Of a stretch of DNA of 64,000 nucleotides, positions 35,197 through 46,464 are shown piece by piece (the stretch's first letter is position 1; every line of letters starts with the position of its first letter). This DNA is from Epiperipatus broadwayi. Lineage: Eukaryota; Onychophora; Udeonychophora; Euonychophora; Peripatidae. The DNA is taken from contig JAQFVV010012512.1 of the NCBI GenBank assembly GCA_028023455.1, positions 1,344,413-1,408,412 of the forward strand, written 5' to 3'. The position numbers were made by a program, and so were the translations under genes. The notes beneath the pieces were generated by a model. That model was not told the origin of the DNA, did not search any database, and saw nothing but the letters and a program-made list of their open reading frames with translations.

Positions 35197-36100
35197 ATGT
35201 CTGGGGAAAAACAAGAAAAGGAAAAGAAAGATATTAAGTTATGGGACTTACCATCTTCCGAAGAAGAAGCAATTGAATTCTTCCAAATGTATGGAATTAT
35301 ACCAAATGGAAAATGTTGTGAAAATGACCATGAAATGAAAAATATATTAATAACTATGAGAAACAATGTTAATGTAATTTTTAACTGTTTAAAAAGAATT
35401 TCAATCAGGAAAAAGACATGGTTCAAAGGATCGAGAATCAGTTTCATCACTGCAGTTAGATTCATATATAGTTGGCCTAGAGAATTGACATCAGTACAAT
35501 TTTGTGAAGATCAACTACAAATCATAAGTAAAACAGTGGTTGATTGGAATAACTGTCTGTGCAAAGTGTGCCCCTGGAGACTTATATGAGGAAAAAATGA
35601 AAATCAGAGGCCCTAACAGAATCGTCAAAGTAGATGAAAGTCTTTTTTCCAAAACATAAAAATAACACCAGCAGAGTATTCCCACAGCAGTAGATATTCA
35701 GTGGTATTTTCAGGGTGATGAATCAATGTTTTGTGAAAGCCATTTGAGACAAATCTGCATCCACTCTGATGCAAGCCATCAGAGAAAATGTTCAGGAAGG
35801 GTCTACAATTTACAGCGACTGCTGAATAGGTTATAAAAATGAAGAATTAAAGAAGGCCAGATATGATCACCTTCAAGTCAACTACATGTACAATTTTGTG
35901 GACCCATCAACCAAAGTTCACACTCAAAAATATAGAAAGGTTGTGGGGCTTAGTTAAATTGCAAAATAAAAAGCACAGAGAGACAGCTAGACAACACCTA
36001 GATTCCTATTTGACAGAATTTATGTAAAGGCGATGCTTCAAAGATGATCCTTTGACTGCTATTTTGCAACATATAAAAGAATTCAGTCCACTGCAGTGAC
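35197..36100 (+). pseudogene. Merlin/IS1595-like DDE transposase, broken
   Basis: The first 131 codons are open: an N-terminal region (KLWDLPSSEEEAIEFF, GIIPNGKCCENDHEMKN, where this family usually has a zinc ribbon) and TWFKGSRISFITAVRFIYSW, LTSVQFCEDQLQI, VVDWNNCLCKVCPW. After the stop at 35587-35589 the catalytic part continues in shifted frames. I see the first Asp in VKVDESLF (about 35622), the second in STIYSDC (about 35808), YNFVDPSTKVHTQ (about 35891), and the Glu in NIERLWGLVK (about 35929). It ends with QHLDSYLTEFM near 36000. All three DDE residues are recognisable, but the frame is broken by several stops and shifts. In the family the enzyme cuts and joins the transposon ends. Confidence 0.85.
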
Positions 36101-36382
36101 TACTATTTGTAAGTAGAATTAATTTGGTATTTTATTTCTTACATTTTTCATAAAATATAGTTTTGTAATTTTTTTTGCAAAAAGAAATTGTTTGTTACAT
36201 CGCCATTTTTCCTTTTTCAGTATAGCAGTATTTCAGAAAGGCAGTTATTTGTCGTTAATATTCAAAAACAATTTGTTGCCTTTTTTAAATGTAAATAATT
36301 AGTTAAATACCATTAAAAATTCTAATGATTATTTATAATAATCATTTTTGATAATATTTTATTGTAATAAATTATGGTACCT

Positions 36383-36485
36383 AAATTATTACTTATTATT
36401 TCATTTCTTGTTGGAGTAAATTATTAGTTATTATTTCATTTGTTAGTGGAGTAAATTATTAGTTATTATTTCATTTCTTTGCCTC
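36383..36485. repeat. 35-bp tandem repeat, about 3 copies
   Basis: AAATTATTA(C/G)TTATTATTTC recurs at 36383, 36418 and 36453. A longer block (TAGTTAAATA ... TTTATAATAATCATTTTT) at 36300-36345 and 36499-36541 suggests a larger duplication around it. Confidence 0.75.
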
Positions 36486-36615
36486 AAGGCCAAATGGTTA
36501 GTTAAATATCAATAAAAATTATACTTTATAATAATCATTTTTGTTAATTTTAGTTATTATTTCATTTCTTTGTTTCAGGGCATGGAGCAGTCAACATGGC
36601 AATGTTTGACATCTT

Positions 36616-36827
36616 CTTTGGTATTAATTATGCTATGACGTACTACTCCGAAGGCATACTATTCTAATTTTACGATCTTCAAGGTGACTTCTCCACATGA
36701 TCTGTGGGCAAACTTTACCGATTAAGTTTGTTCACAAATCACTTGGAAACATTATCCTAAAGATCAGAAGATTAGAGTAGTATGCTTTCAGTGTAGTATG
36801 TCATAGCATAATTAATACCAAAGTACC
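36616..36827. mobile_element. Palindromic MITE, Merlin-related family (copy 2)
   Basis: CTTTGGTATTAATTATGCTA (36616 on) is matched by its exact reverse complement ending at 36823. Inner blocks GATCTTCAAGGTGA, AAACATTATCCTAAAGATC, and CTAATTTTACGATC facing GATCAGAAGATTAG also pair. It relates to 8155-8351 and more distantly to 63570-63767. It abuts or forms the right end of the Merlin element. Confidence 0.8.
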
Positions 36828-36849
36828 AAAGAGAGTTTTAAGTTTTGTT

Positions 36850-37350
36850 TTTTTATATGTGTAATACAGAGTCTTCTGGAATTGAGATTTTATATGCAAA
36901 TGCAAGCAACATTATAAACTAAATTTCTAATAACTTAGAAATGAAATAATTTAGAAGAATTAAAAAGTTTATAAAATCTATCACATTACAGTTTCCTTCG
37001 CATATATATGTAGGTATGCTTCTACACATACAACAATGTTTACACAACTAACTTAAATTATTATTTTAAAATTATAACTGTGTGTACTAAACATTTACAG
37101 TTATATGCATACAGATATTATTACCTAATGTATACATATAATATATAAATACACATAAATATACACTATTATAGCTTATTATCCAATAATTTATGATTAA
37201 TTTAATCTAATATACTTAAAAAAGTTACAAAATGCCTGAAATAATGATTTCAGTAGGTAAACCCCCATTTATATATTGTGGACCCCCAATTTTTTTTGTC
37301 ATTGAGACAGACCACCTGAAAGTGTAAATTGACCATTTTGAAAAACACTG
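36850..37350. other. Right-hand part of the hAT element, no gene
   Basis: AT-rich filler between the Merlin insertion and the hAT right terminus. No coding frame is seen. Confidence 0.5.
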
Positions 37351-37361
37351 ATTAAGGGTAA

Positions 37362-37531
37362 TATTTCTGTAGTGTAATTTTTACTACATCACTTTTATGC
37401 AAAGTAGGAACTGTTTTCTATCTGCTTTTAACACCTTCTGGGGAGGGGGGTGCACAAGGTATTAAAAGCAGATAGAAAACAGTTCCTACTTTGCATAAAA
37501 GTGATGTAGTAAAAATTACACTACAGAAATA
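37362..37531. repeat. Palindrome with 70-bp perfect arms, 30-bp spacer
   Basis: 37362-37431 is the exact reverse complement of 37462-37531 as far as I can align it. The spacer holds a G-rich run (GGGGAGGGGGG). It starts 12 bp after the hAT right terminus. A diverged single copy of the right arm and its downstream flank (TTAAAAGTGGATAGAAACCAG) follows at about 37795-37925. Confidence 0.85.
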
Positions 37532-37920
37532 CTATTCATTATTGAATAATCTCTAGTCTAAAAATTACTAATAACAATTATTATTATGTTCTGTCAGAGT
37601 TATAAGGGCAGCACATTTAACACCTATTAATTAAATTGTAGTAATTTGCTATCTATATGTATAGTGAACCATGGTAAAGATATTTGTAAGAGATTGTGAT
37701 CTGGGTCAACTGATGTGTGCTGCTTCTGCACAAAATGTCTATCTTGGAGATTATACATTTCCATGTGACTTTGGTCATATGTTTATGAATAAATGTTAAA
37801 AGTGGATAGAAACCAGTCCCTCTCTACCTTGAATGAGTGGGGTGCAGAAAAAATTGTATTATATAAATATTATTCATTATTGGATAATCTCTAATCTAAT
37901 AAATGACTAATAAAAATTAT

Positions 37921-38040
37921 TAATATAATTTAATGTTTTTAATTGTACAATATTTCATTTTAATATAATTTAATGTTTTTAATTGTACAATATTTCATTT
38001 TAATATAATTTAATGTTTTTAATTGTACAATATTTCATTT
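37921..38040. repeat. Minisatellite, 3 x 40 bp, identical units
   Basis: The unit TAATATAATTTAATGTTTTT + AATTGTACAATATTTCATTT is repeated three times without a mismatch at 37921, 37961 and 38001, followed by a partial TAAT. Perfect identity indicates recent expansion. Confidence 0.95.
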
Positions 38041-38589
38041 TAATAATACTGGCGAATAAAATTTTTGTTGATCCACAAAAACACTCGATCTTACTTAACT
38101 TGAGTGTGCTGATCTCAAATCTGACATTAGTTTTTCTCTGTAAGCTAGTTTTTTTGCAATTCAAGATTTTGGGTTTTATCTTATTGTAAAATTTTTAACA
38201 TTTAGTTTAACATAATGAAGTAGAATGTCTTCTTGGGCACCATCTTTGTGAAAATATAATAATTTATATAATGCAGTAATTACACTAATACTCTAAAAGA
38301 TATGATTGCATCAGAATTTGTTTACAATTTCGAAACAGAACACATTAAAACACTTATTTTAATCATAAAATTTGGTCAAAACTTATTTCAAGTCTATTTA
38401 GGCAAAAATTTGTGCTTATAGCGCTTGCATTTGTGTACTTGTTGAGGATAATCTTATTTGATGCATCAGCAGTAGTCTGCTATTATATTTCTGACCAATT
38501 GTCCCTGATAATGCTTTTTCATCATCTTCAGATCTTGATGAAAGCATTATCCCTGCTCATCACTAACAGCTCCAAGATTTTTGGAAAAC

Positions 38590-40021
38590 TTATCAAAAGT
38601 GGCTGTTCAAAAAATGAATCTTAATGCTCATATTACATCCAATGTCATGGAAAGCCAACAGCATCCTTTGAACCAGAAGTTCATAGTTTTCTGCTTTTTT
38701 GTTGCCAAGGAAGTTTTTTTCATCTGCTTTCTCCTCACTCATCTTCCTGGCAAAATCTTCATCATGTATGAGGGTTCTAATTTGAGGTCCATCAAATACA
38801 CTTGCTTTTACCTTCTCAAAAAACAAGGCAGAAAAAGCAAAAATAATATGGTGAAAGCATTCACTTTCTCTATTCAAAGCCTGAACAAACCGCTTTATTA
38901 AGCCAAATTTGATGTGAAGTGGGGGAAAATGATCCTGTCTCAATTAACTACAGGTTCATTCACACTATTTTGCATCCCTACTTCCAGAGCTTCACATTTT
39001 GTCCACTCCTATGTCCAGGGTTTCTTCCAAGCTCAGCTGTCCTACAAATCCAGAAGGCAAGGATACTTCATGAAATCTCTGTTGTCCTATCAGGAAATTT
39101 ACCATTTTAAGATCCACACAAATGATCCAGTTATGCTCCTCATACTTCAATAAGTTGAGGACAATTTTTACATCATTATCATCTTCTCACAGATGAGTTG
39201 AATGACCAATTGGAACTGCTGCATAAACATTACCATTATGTAAAAGAACACATTTCAGATTACATTTACAGCTATTAAGAAATGCCAACCATTCTGTTGG
39301 ACTGTAAGTAGTAACACCTAGCTGGCTGAGAAAACTACTGATATCAAGACAGTTGTTTTCAAAGTGTTTGTCTTTGAAAAAAGTTCACAATATTTTGTTC
39401 ATGATTCCTGAAATGGAACACTTTAGTAGACCAGTGAAATGCATTCTTTTCTTGAAGCCTAGAGGCTAATAACACAGCTGCTTTTTTGATAGGCCCAAAT
39501 CTCTTACTATGTTATTCAATTTGGTTTGACTAAACTGCTGAGGATTTAATGACTGCTTGGCATCAGAAGAAGACCCTTCAGATTCTACAACCATTTCCTC
39601 TTTCATCTCATCAAAATACACTTGATCACCATGTTGACTTTATTTATCTTTAGAAGAAATAAAACCATTAAAAACTGGAAAAGAGTGTCTCAAAGTGTGG
39701 GAGGGGTCATATTGCTGAAGGAATATTAGGATATGTGATCATATACTGTTTTTTTTTGCTAATGCTCTTTGTGTGGATCAGACAAAAATAACAGTCACTG
39801 CTGTGGTCCTTAGGTTTATGCCAAACCGTGAGAATACCAAAAGGCATTTCTTTGTATTTTCCTTTTCTCCAGTCATGAAGCATTTCCTCACTATTATGAC
39901 ACAATATGAGGAACCCAATTTTTATTTTTATAGCCAAGGGGAACTTGAGACTAGGCAATATATGCAAATACCACAAATGATGAAATATTGTGCCTTTGAT
40001 ATTGAAGTGTGTAACTGCCAC
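38590..40021 (-). pseudogene. Broken member of a multicopy uncharacterised invertebrate family
   Basis: Reading leftward from 40021: WRKGKYKEMPFGILTVWHKP with DHSSDCYFC and YMITYPNIPSAI (to 39707); then KRFGPIKKAAVLLASRLQEK and NAFHWSTKVFHFRNHEQNIV (39510-39390); then CVLLHNGNVYAAVPIGHSTH (about 39250-39195); YEEHNWIICVDLKMVNFLIG (about 39150-39090); and the open 116-residue C-terminal piece at 38943-38593 with HFPPLHIKFGLIKRFVQAL and NMSIKIHFLNSHF. This order and these blocks match, from memory, a widespread multicopy protein family annotated as uncharacterised in arthropod and cnidarian genomes. Stops and shifts separate the blocks. Function is unknown. The plus-strand frames over the same region are shadows. 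Confidence 0.7.
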
Positions 40022-40089
40022 ATATATAACAAAAGATATCAGGACTATTCTTACATTTATGCCTACTTGAAGAAGCCATGATTCAATCT

Positions 40090-40830
40090 AAAAACAAAAT
40101 AAAGGGTTTTTATCAGATATTTTTTACTTTTAAAAACAACTACAATCATGTAAAAGTGATGTTTGTAAAACATTTATTGTCTTGTGGTTATGTTCATTCC
40201 AAGAGTCATTGCCCTTTAACTTCAACTTAAAAACCAATGCATGCCATTAACTGTAACAAAAAGAAATTAAAATTGCATAAAAACTAGAGCATGCACCAAA
40301 AAACGGATTTCAGATTTGGAATCAGCAATGCAAAAATATATAAAAAAAGTTCTAAAACTTCATGCAACAGGAAACGAAAACAAATTGTTGCCCAGTGTAA
40401 TCTAAGGGGGGGAAATATTTCAATATCTTTTTGTCATCCTGGAGAACATTTTATGTAATTTGTTTCATTATTCCTTTTGTTTATTGAGTAACTTTTTAAT
40501 AATAATGTTTGTTTTAAAATTAAGATATTTTTGCATATAAGAGATTTTTAAAAAATATCTTTGTTGAATAGTGAATATTTACTCCAAAGTTTTTGTTTAC
40601 ATATATGTATAAAGTAAAATCATCTTGGAATAATTCACTATAGGCCAAAGCTTTTAAAGATTTGAAGAGAATATGACAGAGGACATTTACTCAACTTCTA
40701 TGCTATATATGCTGTTATATAATTTTTATTTTTTGTCTTATAAAATATTAAAAGAAAATAATTTTAAATTCATAGCTATATTACAAAATAATAAGTAGAG
40801 TAAATTTGTTTATGATAAATTGTAGAATAA
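40090..40830. other. AT-rich sequence, no gene seen
   Basis: No coding block, repeat or RNA gene is recognised. Confidence 0.5.
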
Positions 40831-40836
40831 ACCTTC

Positions 40837-40905
40837 CTGTATCCATTGATCACCTGGTTTGCACTTAGTGGTGCCACTGTATGGAGAGTTTTGTCTGTGT
40901 GTCTG
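40837..40905. repeat. Single arm of the small foldback MITE at 52.97 kb
   Basis: ATCCATTGATCACCTGG and CACTGTATGGAGAGTTTTGT match the right arm of the palindrome at 52967-53094. It is an isolated half-copy. Confidence 0.65.
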
Positions 40906-43380
40906 AGTAATAAGGAGCTTATAAGAAATTATTATTCATGGTTTCATTTTTTGTAAACAAGTAAGAGTATTTATATACAATCCTTTTTATATAAAGCTGG
41001 CTCCCTGATTATGATCTCACTCAGTAAAAAGGATTCATGTTCCTGATTGAAAAATCAATACCCAGATCTTAATAAGATCATTATACTGATAAATTATTAT
41101 ATAGTGAGTGAAAGTATCACCAATGTTTCTCAACTTCTTTGCATATAATTATGTCACATGAATTTAAGTTAATTCATAAGTTTATATTTAACTTTTAAAA
41201 AGAGTCACCTTGTTCCAAAATGCATAAATAGTGATAGAGAGTAATCTGACATTGTGATACAATGAAATTGAGATGAGAGATTCAGTGATAAAAAAATGAA
41301 AAAAAATTGAATATATATCCTTCCTATATGTGTAGCCAACACTAACATATATGCAGAAAAAAAATAATGTTATAGATTTAAAGCATTATAGATTTAAAAT
41401 TAATGTAGAAATTATAATATTTCTGCATATATAGATAAATTAAGCTTAAACGTGTTACATATAACATAAGATGTTTCCCAAGTTTTAGATTTGTTTTTTA
41501 TAAATAAATAATTTAATAAAATTAATCCTTCTTGCTATATTTTGACCTATTTAAAAAGTTAAAGGTAAAAATAGATTTTAAAATAAGTTTGAATAAATTA
41601 ACCTGGTCAAAATCAAGGGACCCACTTGTATGAAAATTGATAAATCAGCAGGAATCCCTGGATTTTCTAAAAATATAGCAAACTAAATTAGAAAAACAGA
41701 TCCAATGTAAAACTGGTAAACAAATGTGGTCAGTGTGAAAAAAGGGGGGAGGTCAGTATATAAACCTTACTTCAGCCATTTTGAGGGCAGTTGAACTTAT
41801 TCATTGACATAATTTTTGTGAGAGTATTCTAAAGTAATCAAATCATACAAGATGACATTTATGGGGTAGAAAGGCAATAAACTTGCTTTCAGATCCCAAG
41901 AGTTATCTACAAGATACAGGGACACCTGAAATAACAGCTGGTAGCAGAAAAACAGAAGGATTCTCAAGATCAAGCGATCATGTCAGACAACAGAACTTAA
42001 AGCGGTAATCAATTTCTGCAGATTTTAAAATGAACATTTAAACTAAATCTCCTAACTTCTCAAAACTAGCTAAATTTACTGTAAATGGCCAATATTGTTT
42101 AAACTAATTTATTTTAACCTTTCCACATATTAATTTCTAAACTAAAATGTAATTTTATTTTACTATTTAATCTGTAAGTCTTGCCCAAGTTGATTTAATT
42201 TAATCTGATTTAAACTATTTTAATTTTGTTTCATTATGACTAAGTAAATAAAGCTAAATCTTAGATTTCACTTAAATCTACGCCTATATTATTTTCAATT
42301 ATTTATTTATGCTATGTTTTATTCAGAATGGAGTTTATTAATATTTAAATTAATTCTTGAGAAATGATTAGATGCTCTCAACTTATATAATTTTGTGTTT
42401 ATTAGTGCACAAACAAAACTTCCTTCTGAAATGAGTAAAATTATATTTATTGATATACATTATTAAGTGATTATAAATGCTTAAATATAGATTTGCTATA
42501 AATGAACTAGTTGGTTAAATGTTTAGCAGATGTGATGAAATACAGCATAGTATTATAACTTTATCTTATAATTTTCCTGAAATATGCTGTAGCCCTCCTT
42601 AAGTTTATATAAATGCCTATATAGATATCTTAATAAATTAGATTCATTATATTTCCTTAGTAGCATTATTATAAATGCTAATTTATGAACTGATTTACGG
42701 TGGTTTCATAAAAGGAAACTAGTGTTGTGCATCTTAATTCCGTTATATAATGATGCAGTCAGTGGGGAAAATATATTCTTAGAAAGTGCATCCATGTCAA
42801 TACTCCTTGCTGTATGTTTTATTGAATGATCTTTGGTAATGGCCACCCCATTACTCTTAGTTTGGACAACTATTTCTTGTTAAAATGTGCTTTGGTTTTG
42901 ATGGCCACTCCATTACTCTTCTTTGGGACTGGAGCATAAGGATCCAGGTATATTATTAGTTGTTTGATCACCCTTGACTAAATGTCTCTTATTCCCAGCA
43001 AATGTATGGCCAAAGGGAAGGGAACCGATTACATGGTAATGAATCCTGTGAACAAGCACACATTTGAGACGCACTGACTCAAATTATGTATTTTATAAAT
43101 GCCTTGGTATCTGAAGTCTTGCTACCCACCATCAGTTCATCCCAGCATAATAATTAATGTTTCAGCTTTGATCTGAACCAGAATCTAATTTTGTAAGTCC
43201 TTAATCTATATAGAGAAATGTATTGCTCATTAAATATAGGTGTTAATTGTAATTAATGATAATCACTTCTGCAAATTGACTAAGGCAAATCTAATTCTCA
43301 GTGGCATAGCATAAATAAAGCATAGATAATTATGAACTAAACTTGAAATCAATTTCTAAGACTGTAATAATAGCCTCATA
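40906..43380. other. Unassigned sequence with minor duplications
   Basis: A TATA-like CAGTATATAAACC at about 41755 precedes a less AT-rich stretch (41750-42010) that could be an old LTR-type leader; this is weak. At 42828-42955 a roughly 70-bp block is duplicated: GGTAATGGCCACCCCATTAC and GTTTTGATGGCCACTCCATT. I see no gene. Confidence 0.35.
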
Positions 43381-43385
43381 AAAAT

Positions 43386-43562
43386 TAAACAACTTGTAAT
43401 CTGTGAATTTATCATCACCTGCGAGTGAAATAAAATACCAAATATTTAAGTTAAATAACTTGTAAACCTGTAAAATCATCATCACTTGCAAGTGAGATAA
43501 AATACCAAATATTTGAGTCAAATAGCCTGTAAACCTATAAAATCATCATCACCTGTGAGTGA
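43386..43562. repeat. 67-bp tandem repeat, about 2.6 copies
   Basis: ATAAAATACCAAATATTT recurs at 43430 and 43497, with ATCATCACCTGCGAGTGA-type blocks at 43411, 43479 and 43544. The units are diverged. Confidence 0.75.
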
Positions 43563-43984
43563 ACAAAATTTCATGCATTTTAATTATTTTTCTTTTATTT
43601 TAATTTTGGCTTATATTAAATTTATTTAAAATATAACTTTGCTTAGTATCTCAATTTTTGCTCATTATTCATTAGCTAATTATTGATTACTACTTCAATA
43701 TTTATAAATCACAATCTAAATTTAGTGATATCTGTTGGTTGGGTCATGTTGTGAGTGTGCCAGTTTTAAATCATAGTCTCATTTTCCATTGATGTGCTAC
43801 TGTCAGCATGCAAATTAAAGAAATGTATGTAACCTCATATATGCATCTGTGAGGTAGTAAATCTTTGAGCATTGGTAAAGTAACTGAGGTGAGATTGGAT
43901 TCGACGTCTCAACAACCTCATTTTGATCAGTCCTGGGATGATTTACTAAAATTGTAGATTTTGTTGCACGAATGCACAAATATG

Positions 43985-45310
43985 ACTGTCAATATATATA
44001 TTGTACCATTTATTTATATATGGTACAAATGTATTAGCATTTTATTAAAAGCTAAAAAAAAGTAAATTTAAAGTTTTTTTAAATTAACGCATTTTTAATT
44101 TTTTTTTGTTTGTGTAATTTTTTTTTAAAAATGTACAATAAAAGTTACATTTTTCATTCATATTTTTTTTATGTAACTAAAAATAAAAGTTAAAATTGGA
44201 AAGAATAAGACATGCAGATTACTAATCTAGATAAACTAAAGGAAAGACAACTCCACGTGCAGATTTGAAAGCTAATTAAAGATGACAGAAAGACTTTATA
44301 AAAAGAACTTTGTAACACAAAAATACAAAATAAATGTATAAAATTATAAACCATAAGGTCATAAAGACAAAAGTATGCATAGAAGTCTGAAAACTGGACT
44401 AGGAGTATAAAAGGAAAAAAACAGTTGGATCAGAGTCTTGTCTATTTTTCTCTTGGCTGATCCTGGATCATGAAAGATTCAGGACCACTTTATGCTGAAA
44501 TAATTCTTCATGTTGAAGTGGACCAAGGCTTTTTCTGACATCGTTCATGAAGATGTCCACCAGAAAAGCTTTTGTGACCAGCCTTTAGGATGGACCAAGA
44601 ACAAGTTAAAACCAATGGCCATGAACTCATTCTACCTCATGAAAAACTATGCATGGTAATCAACTGTCTATGGAAATTTGCTAAACTTACCGGTAAGCAT
44701 TAATATTAATTATTCCCGAGTGTGATTAAATTAAGCTTATGATATAATTCCAATAGAGACATTAATTTATTATTCAAGAGTCTTTTATTTATGGCCTCAG
44801 AAATCTATGTGTAATATGAACTTTTAATTATTTGATTCATGTCTAGATTAGCATGCATATATTCTTTCCGACTTATTAGTAATTGGTGTTTTTAATATTT
44901 TAATTTGTCAGAATACAATTTTTATTTCTAATATCAACTATTCATTGTGCAATGTTAGTTTATTAGGATTTGAGTGTATAATTTACCTTTGACAATATTT
45001 GATGATTAAGCCCCGAGAATAATACTCTCTAAAAAAATAAAAGTTACAGGGAATCATAACCCCGATCTTTTAGTTACTGGTGTCAAAATTATGGGATATG
45101 AGGACGTTAGAAATCTATTGACTATGGCACCCTCTTATAAATTAAAACTAACTTCATCAGCAATTCCTGTCATAATAATTAGTAAGCCAGTTAATCAGGA
45201 AATATAGCTATATTTTTTTAGAAATATGAGTGAAATATTTTGTCCTTCACAGCTTGATTAACTATCACTTCATAGTTTGTAAGAAAAAGGCCTACCAGAA
45301 TCTATCACAA
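43985..45310 (+). repeat. 1.4 kb LTR-like repeat with TATA box, copy 2
   Basis: This is collinear with 17800-19215. It has the TATA-like GAGTATAAAAGGAAA (about 44404) after AGTCTGAAAACTGGAC, then GATTCAGGACCACTTTATG, AAAACTATGCATGGTAATCA, AACTTACCGGTAAGC (about 44686), and ATCAGGAAATATAGCTAT near 45200. The conserved TATA box and donor-like ACCGGTAAG spaced about 280 bp apart again suggest a promoter plus leader. No coding region adjoins it. No target duplication was identified. Confidence 0.55.
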
Positions 45311-46320
45311 TGTGAAAAACATTACAATATATATCATAATATGGACTTCTGTACATGACCGTAATCAGAACACATTTGTCACAACTATAACTGGTGTTAC
45401 TAGCCCAATCATACACTATGATGAGCATATTAAGAGACATTACCAACTTAATTCGTGTGGCTGATGATGTTGAATCCACTAGGTAATATTTTATTGTCAT
45501 CATATAAACTGTGTTACCCAAGATTACTGGAGTATTTATTAGTTCTGTTTAGTAATGTTACCAAAGACCCAGAATGGTTCCACTATCAACTTTGGTTTAA
45601 AACTATACCCTTAGAATAAATCCAGATACCTCCAGATCATAGCTTTGAAAATTTATGAAACTCATTGGTAATATTGCACTACTGATTAATTAGATGAAAT
45701 GGATAAATGAAAAGTGAGCAAGGTAATTCAGATGTAACATTAACAGTTATATTCTGGTGTGAACATACTTGTTGTCTTCACATCTTGTCAAACACCCAAT
45801 ATTGCAGCTCTTGATAGGCATAAGCATCACTAGATATAATAATATCGCATTACCATTCCCTTTTTAAAATTAAGTACACATACTAAAAAAGGATAAATAT
45901 TTTATTACACAGATGCCACATCAGGGTTGAAATTATACATATGAATAATAATCATATAAGATACATATAATGCACCATATAAAAAATTACAACTAAAATA
46001 CACATTTTACTCCATAGTAAACACGTAAATAATAGTTAGATTAGGTGGATTAATATCAAGAAAAAATTGGTATTGGTTAATAGTTAACTGAGAGAAAGGG
46101 GGGAAATGATATAAACTAATAAATTCAGTGACAAAATAAATAGTTAGTCTTACTTCTAGATCCTTGCCTTTTATTCATTTGACCTTTTGCCAGTAAAACA
46201 TAGTTATTCAAAGCATTGCCCCTTTGGTCCAGTAATGCTAATTTTTGAAATCATTCACAGTGTTATAATATCATTGACAATGATCAATTATAAATTTGTC
46301 CATATGTTGTTTTCAAATAA
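45311..46320. other. Unassigned sequence, no gene seen
   Basis: An 83-codon minus-strand frame (45521-45270) has no supporting feature. No repeat is recognised. Confidence 0.4.
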
Positions 46321-46321
46321 T

Positions 46322-46460
46322 TAATAATGATTCCAGCACAATTGAAATAAAACAACTATATAAAAATAAATATTTTCTTTATTATTGAACTGTTTAGTAA
46401 TAAAGAAAATATTTACTTTTATATAGTTGTTTTATTTCACTTGTGTTGGAATCATTATTA
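46322..46460. mobile_element. Small palindromic MITE, 63-bp arms
   Basis: TAATAATGATTCCAGCACAA at the left and TTGTGTTGGAATCATTATTA at the right (as read on the plus strand) are near-perfect reverse complements. Pairing continues inward to TTTTCTTTATTA and TAATAAAGAAAA, leaving a 12-bp loop. No clear target duplication is seen. Confidence 0.75.
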
Positions 46461-46464
46461 GTGT

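Larger units (their letters stand above)
34800..36827 (+). mobile_element. Merlin-type DNA transposon (dead)
   Basis: The left end GTTACTTTGTTATTAACTAT (then GCTATGACATACTAC) matches the reverse complement of the right end: GGTACTTTGGTATTAATTAT (then GCTATGACATACTAC). The terminal inverted repeat is about 35 bp. A transposase of the IS1595/Merlin type lies inside. Flanking 8-mers AAAGAAAA (34792-34799) and AAAGAGAG (36828-36835) agree at 6 of 8, fitting the 8-9 bp duplications of Merlin. The right 212 bp is a complete palindromic MITE sharing these ends, so either the true right end is palindromic or a MITE inserted next to an element that lost its end. Confidence 0.65.
34467..37350. mobile_element. 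hAT-type element, interrupted by a Merlin insertion
   Basis: The left end is CAGAGGTCCTCAAACATTTTT with downstream CACAGACCCCCTTTTTT. The right end is GTGGACCCCCAATTTTTTT ... TTTTGAAAAACACTG. These are hAT-like terminal and subterminal inverted repeats. Flanking 8-mers ATTTAGAG (34459-34466) and ATTAAGGG (37351-37358) agree at 6 of 8 positions, consistent with an aged target duplication. No hAT transposase is visible. Removing the 2.0 kb Merlin element leaves about 0.85 kb, a MITE-sized element. Confidence 0.75.

Noticed and set aside
38412-39153. Plus-strand frames of 70-106 codons
   Set aside because: They are antisense shadows of the minus-strand pseudogene at 38.59-40.02 kb.
39773-40081. 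Plus-strand 102-codon frame
   Set aside because: It is antisense to the conserved WHKP..CYFC block of the pseudogene.
43386-43562. CRISPR-like array
   Set aside because: Units are diverged tandem copies without unique spacers, in eukaryotic DNA.
17800-45310. The two 1.4 kb repeats as the paired LTRs of one 27 kb retrotransposon
   Set aside because: They differ strongly, no matching gag-pol lies between them, and the interval is full of unrelated elements.
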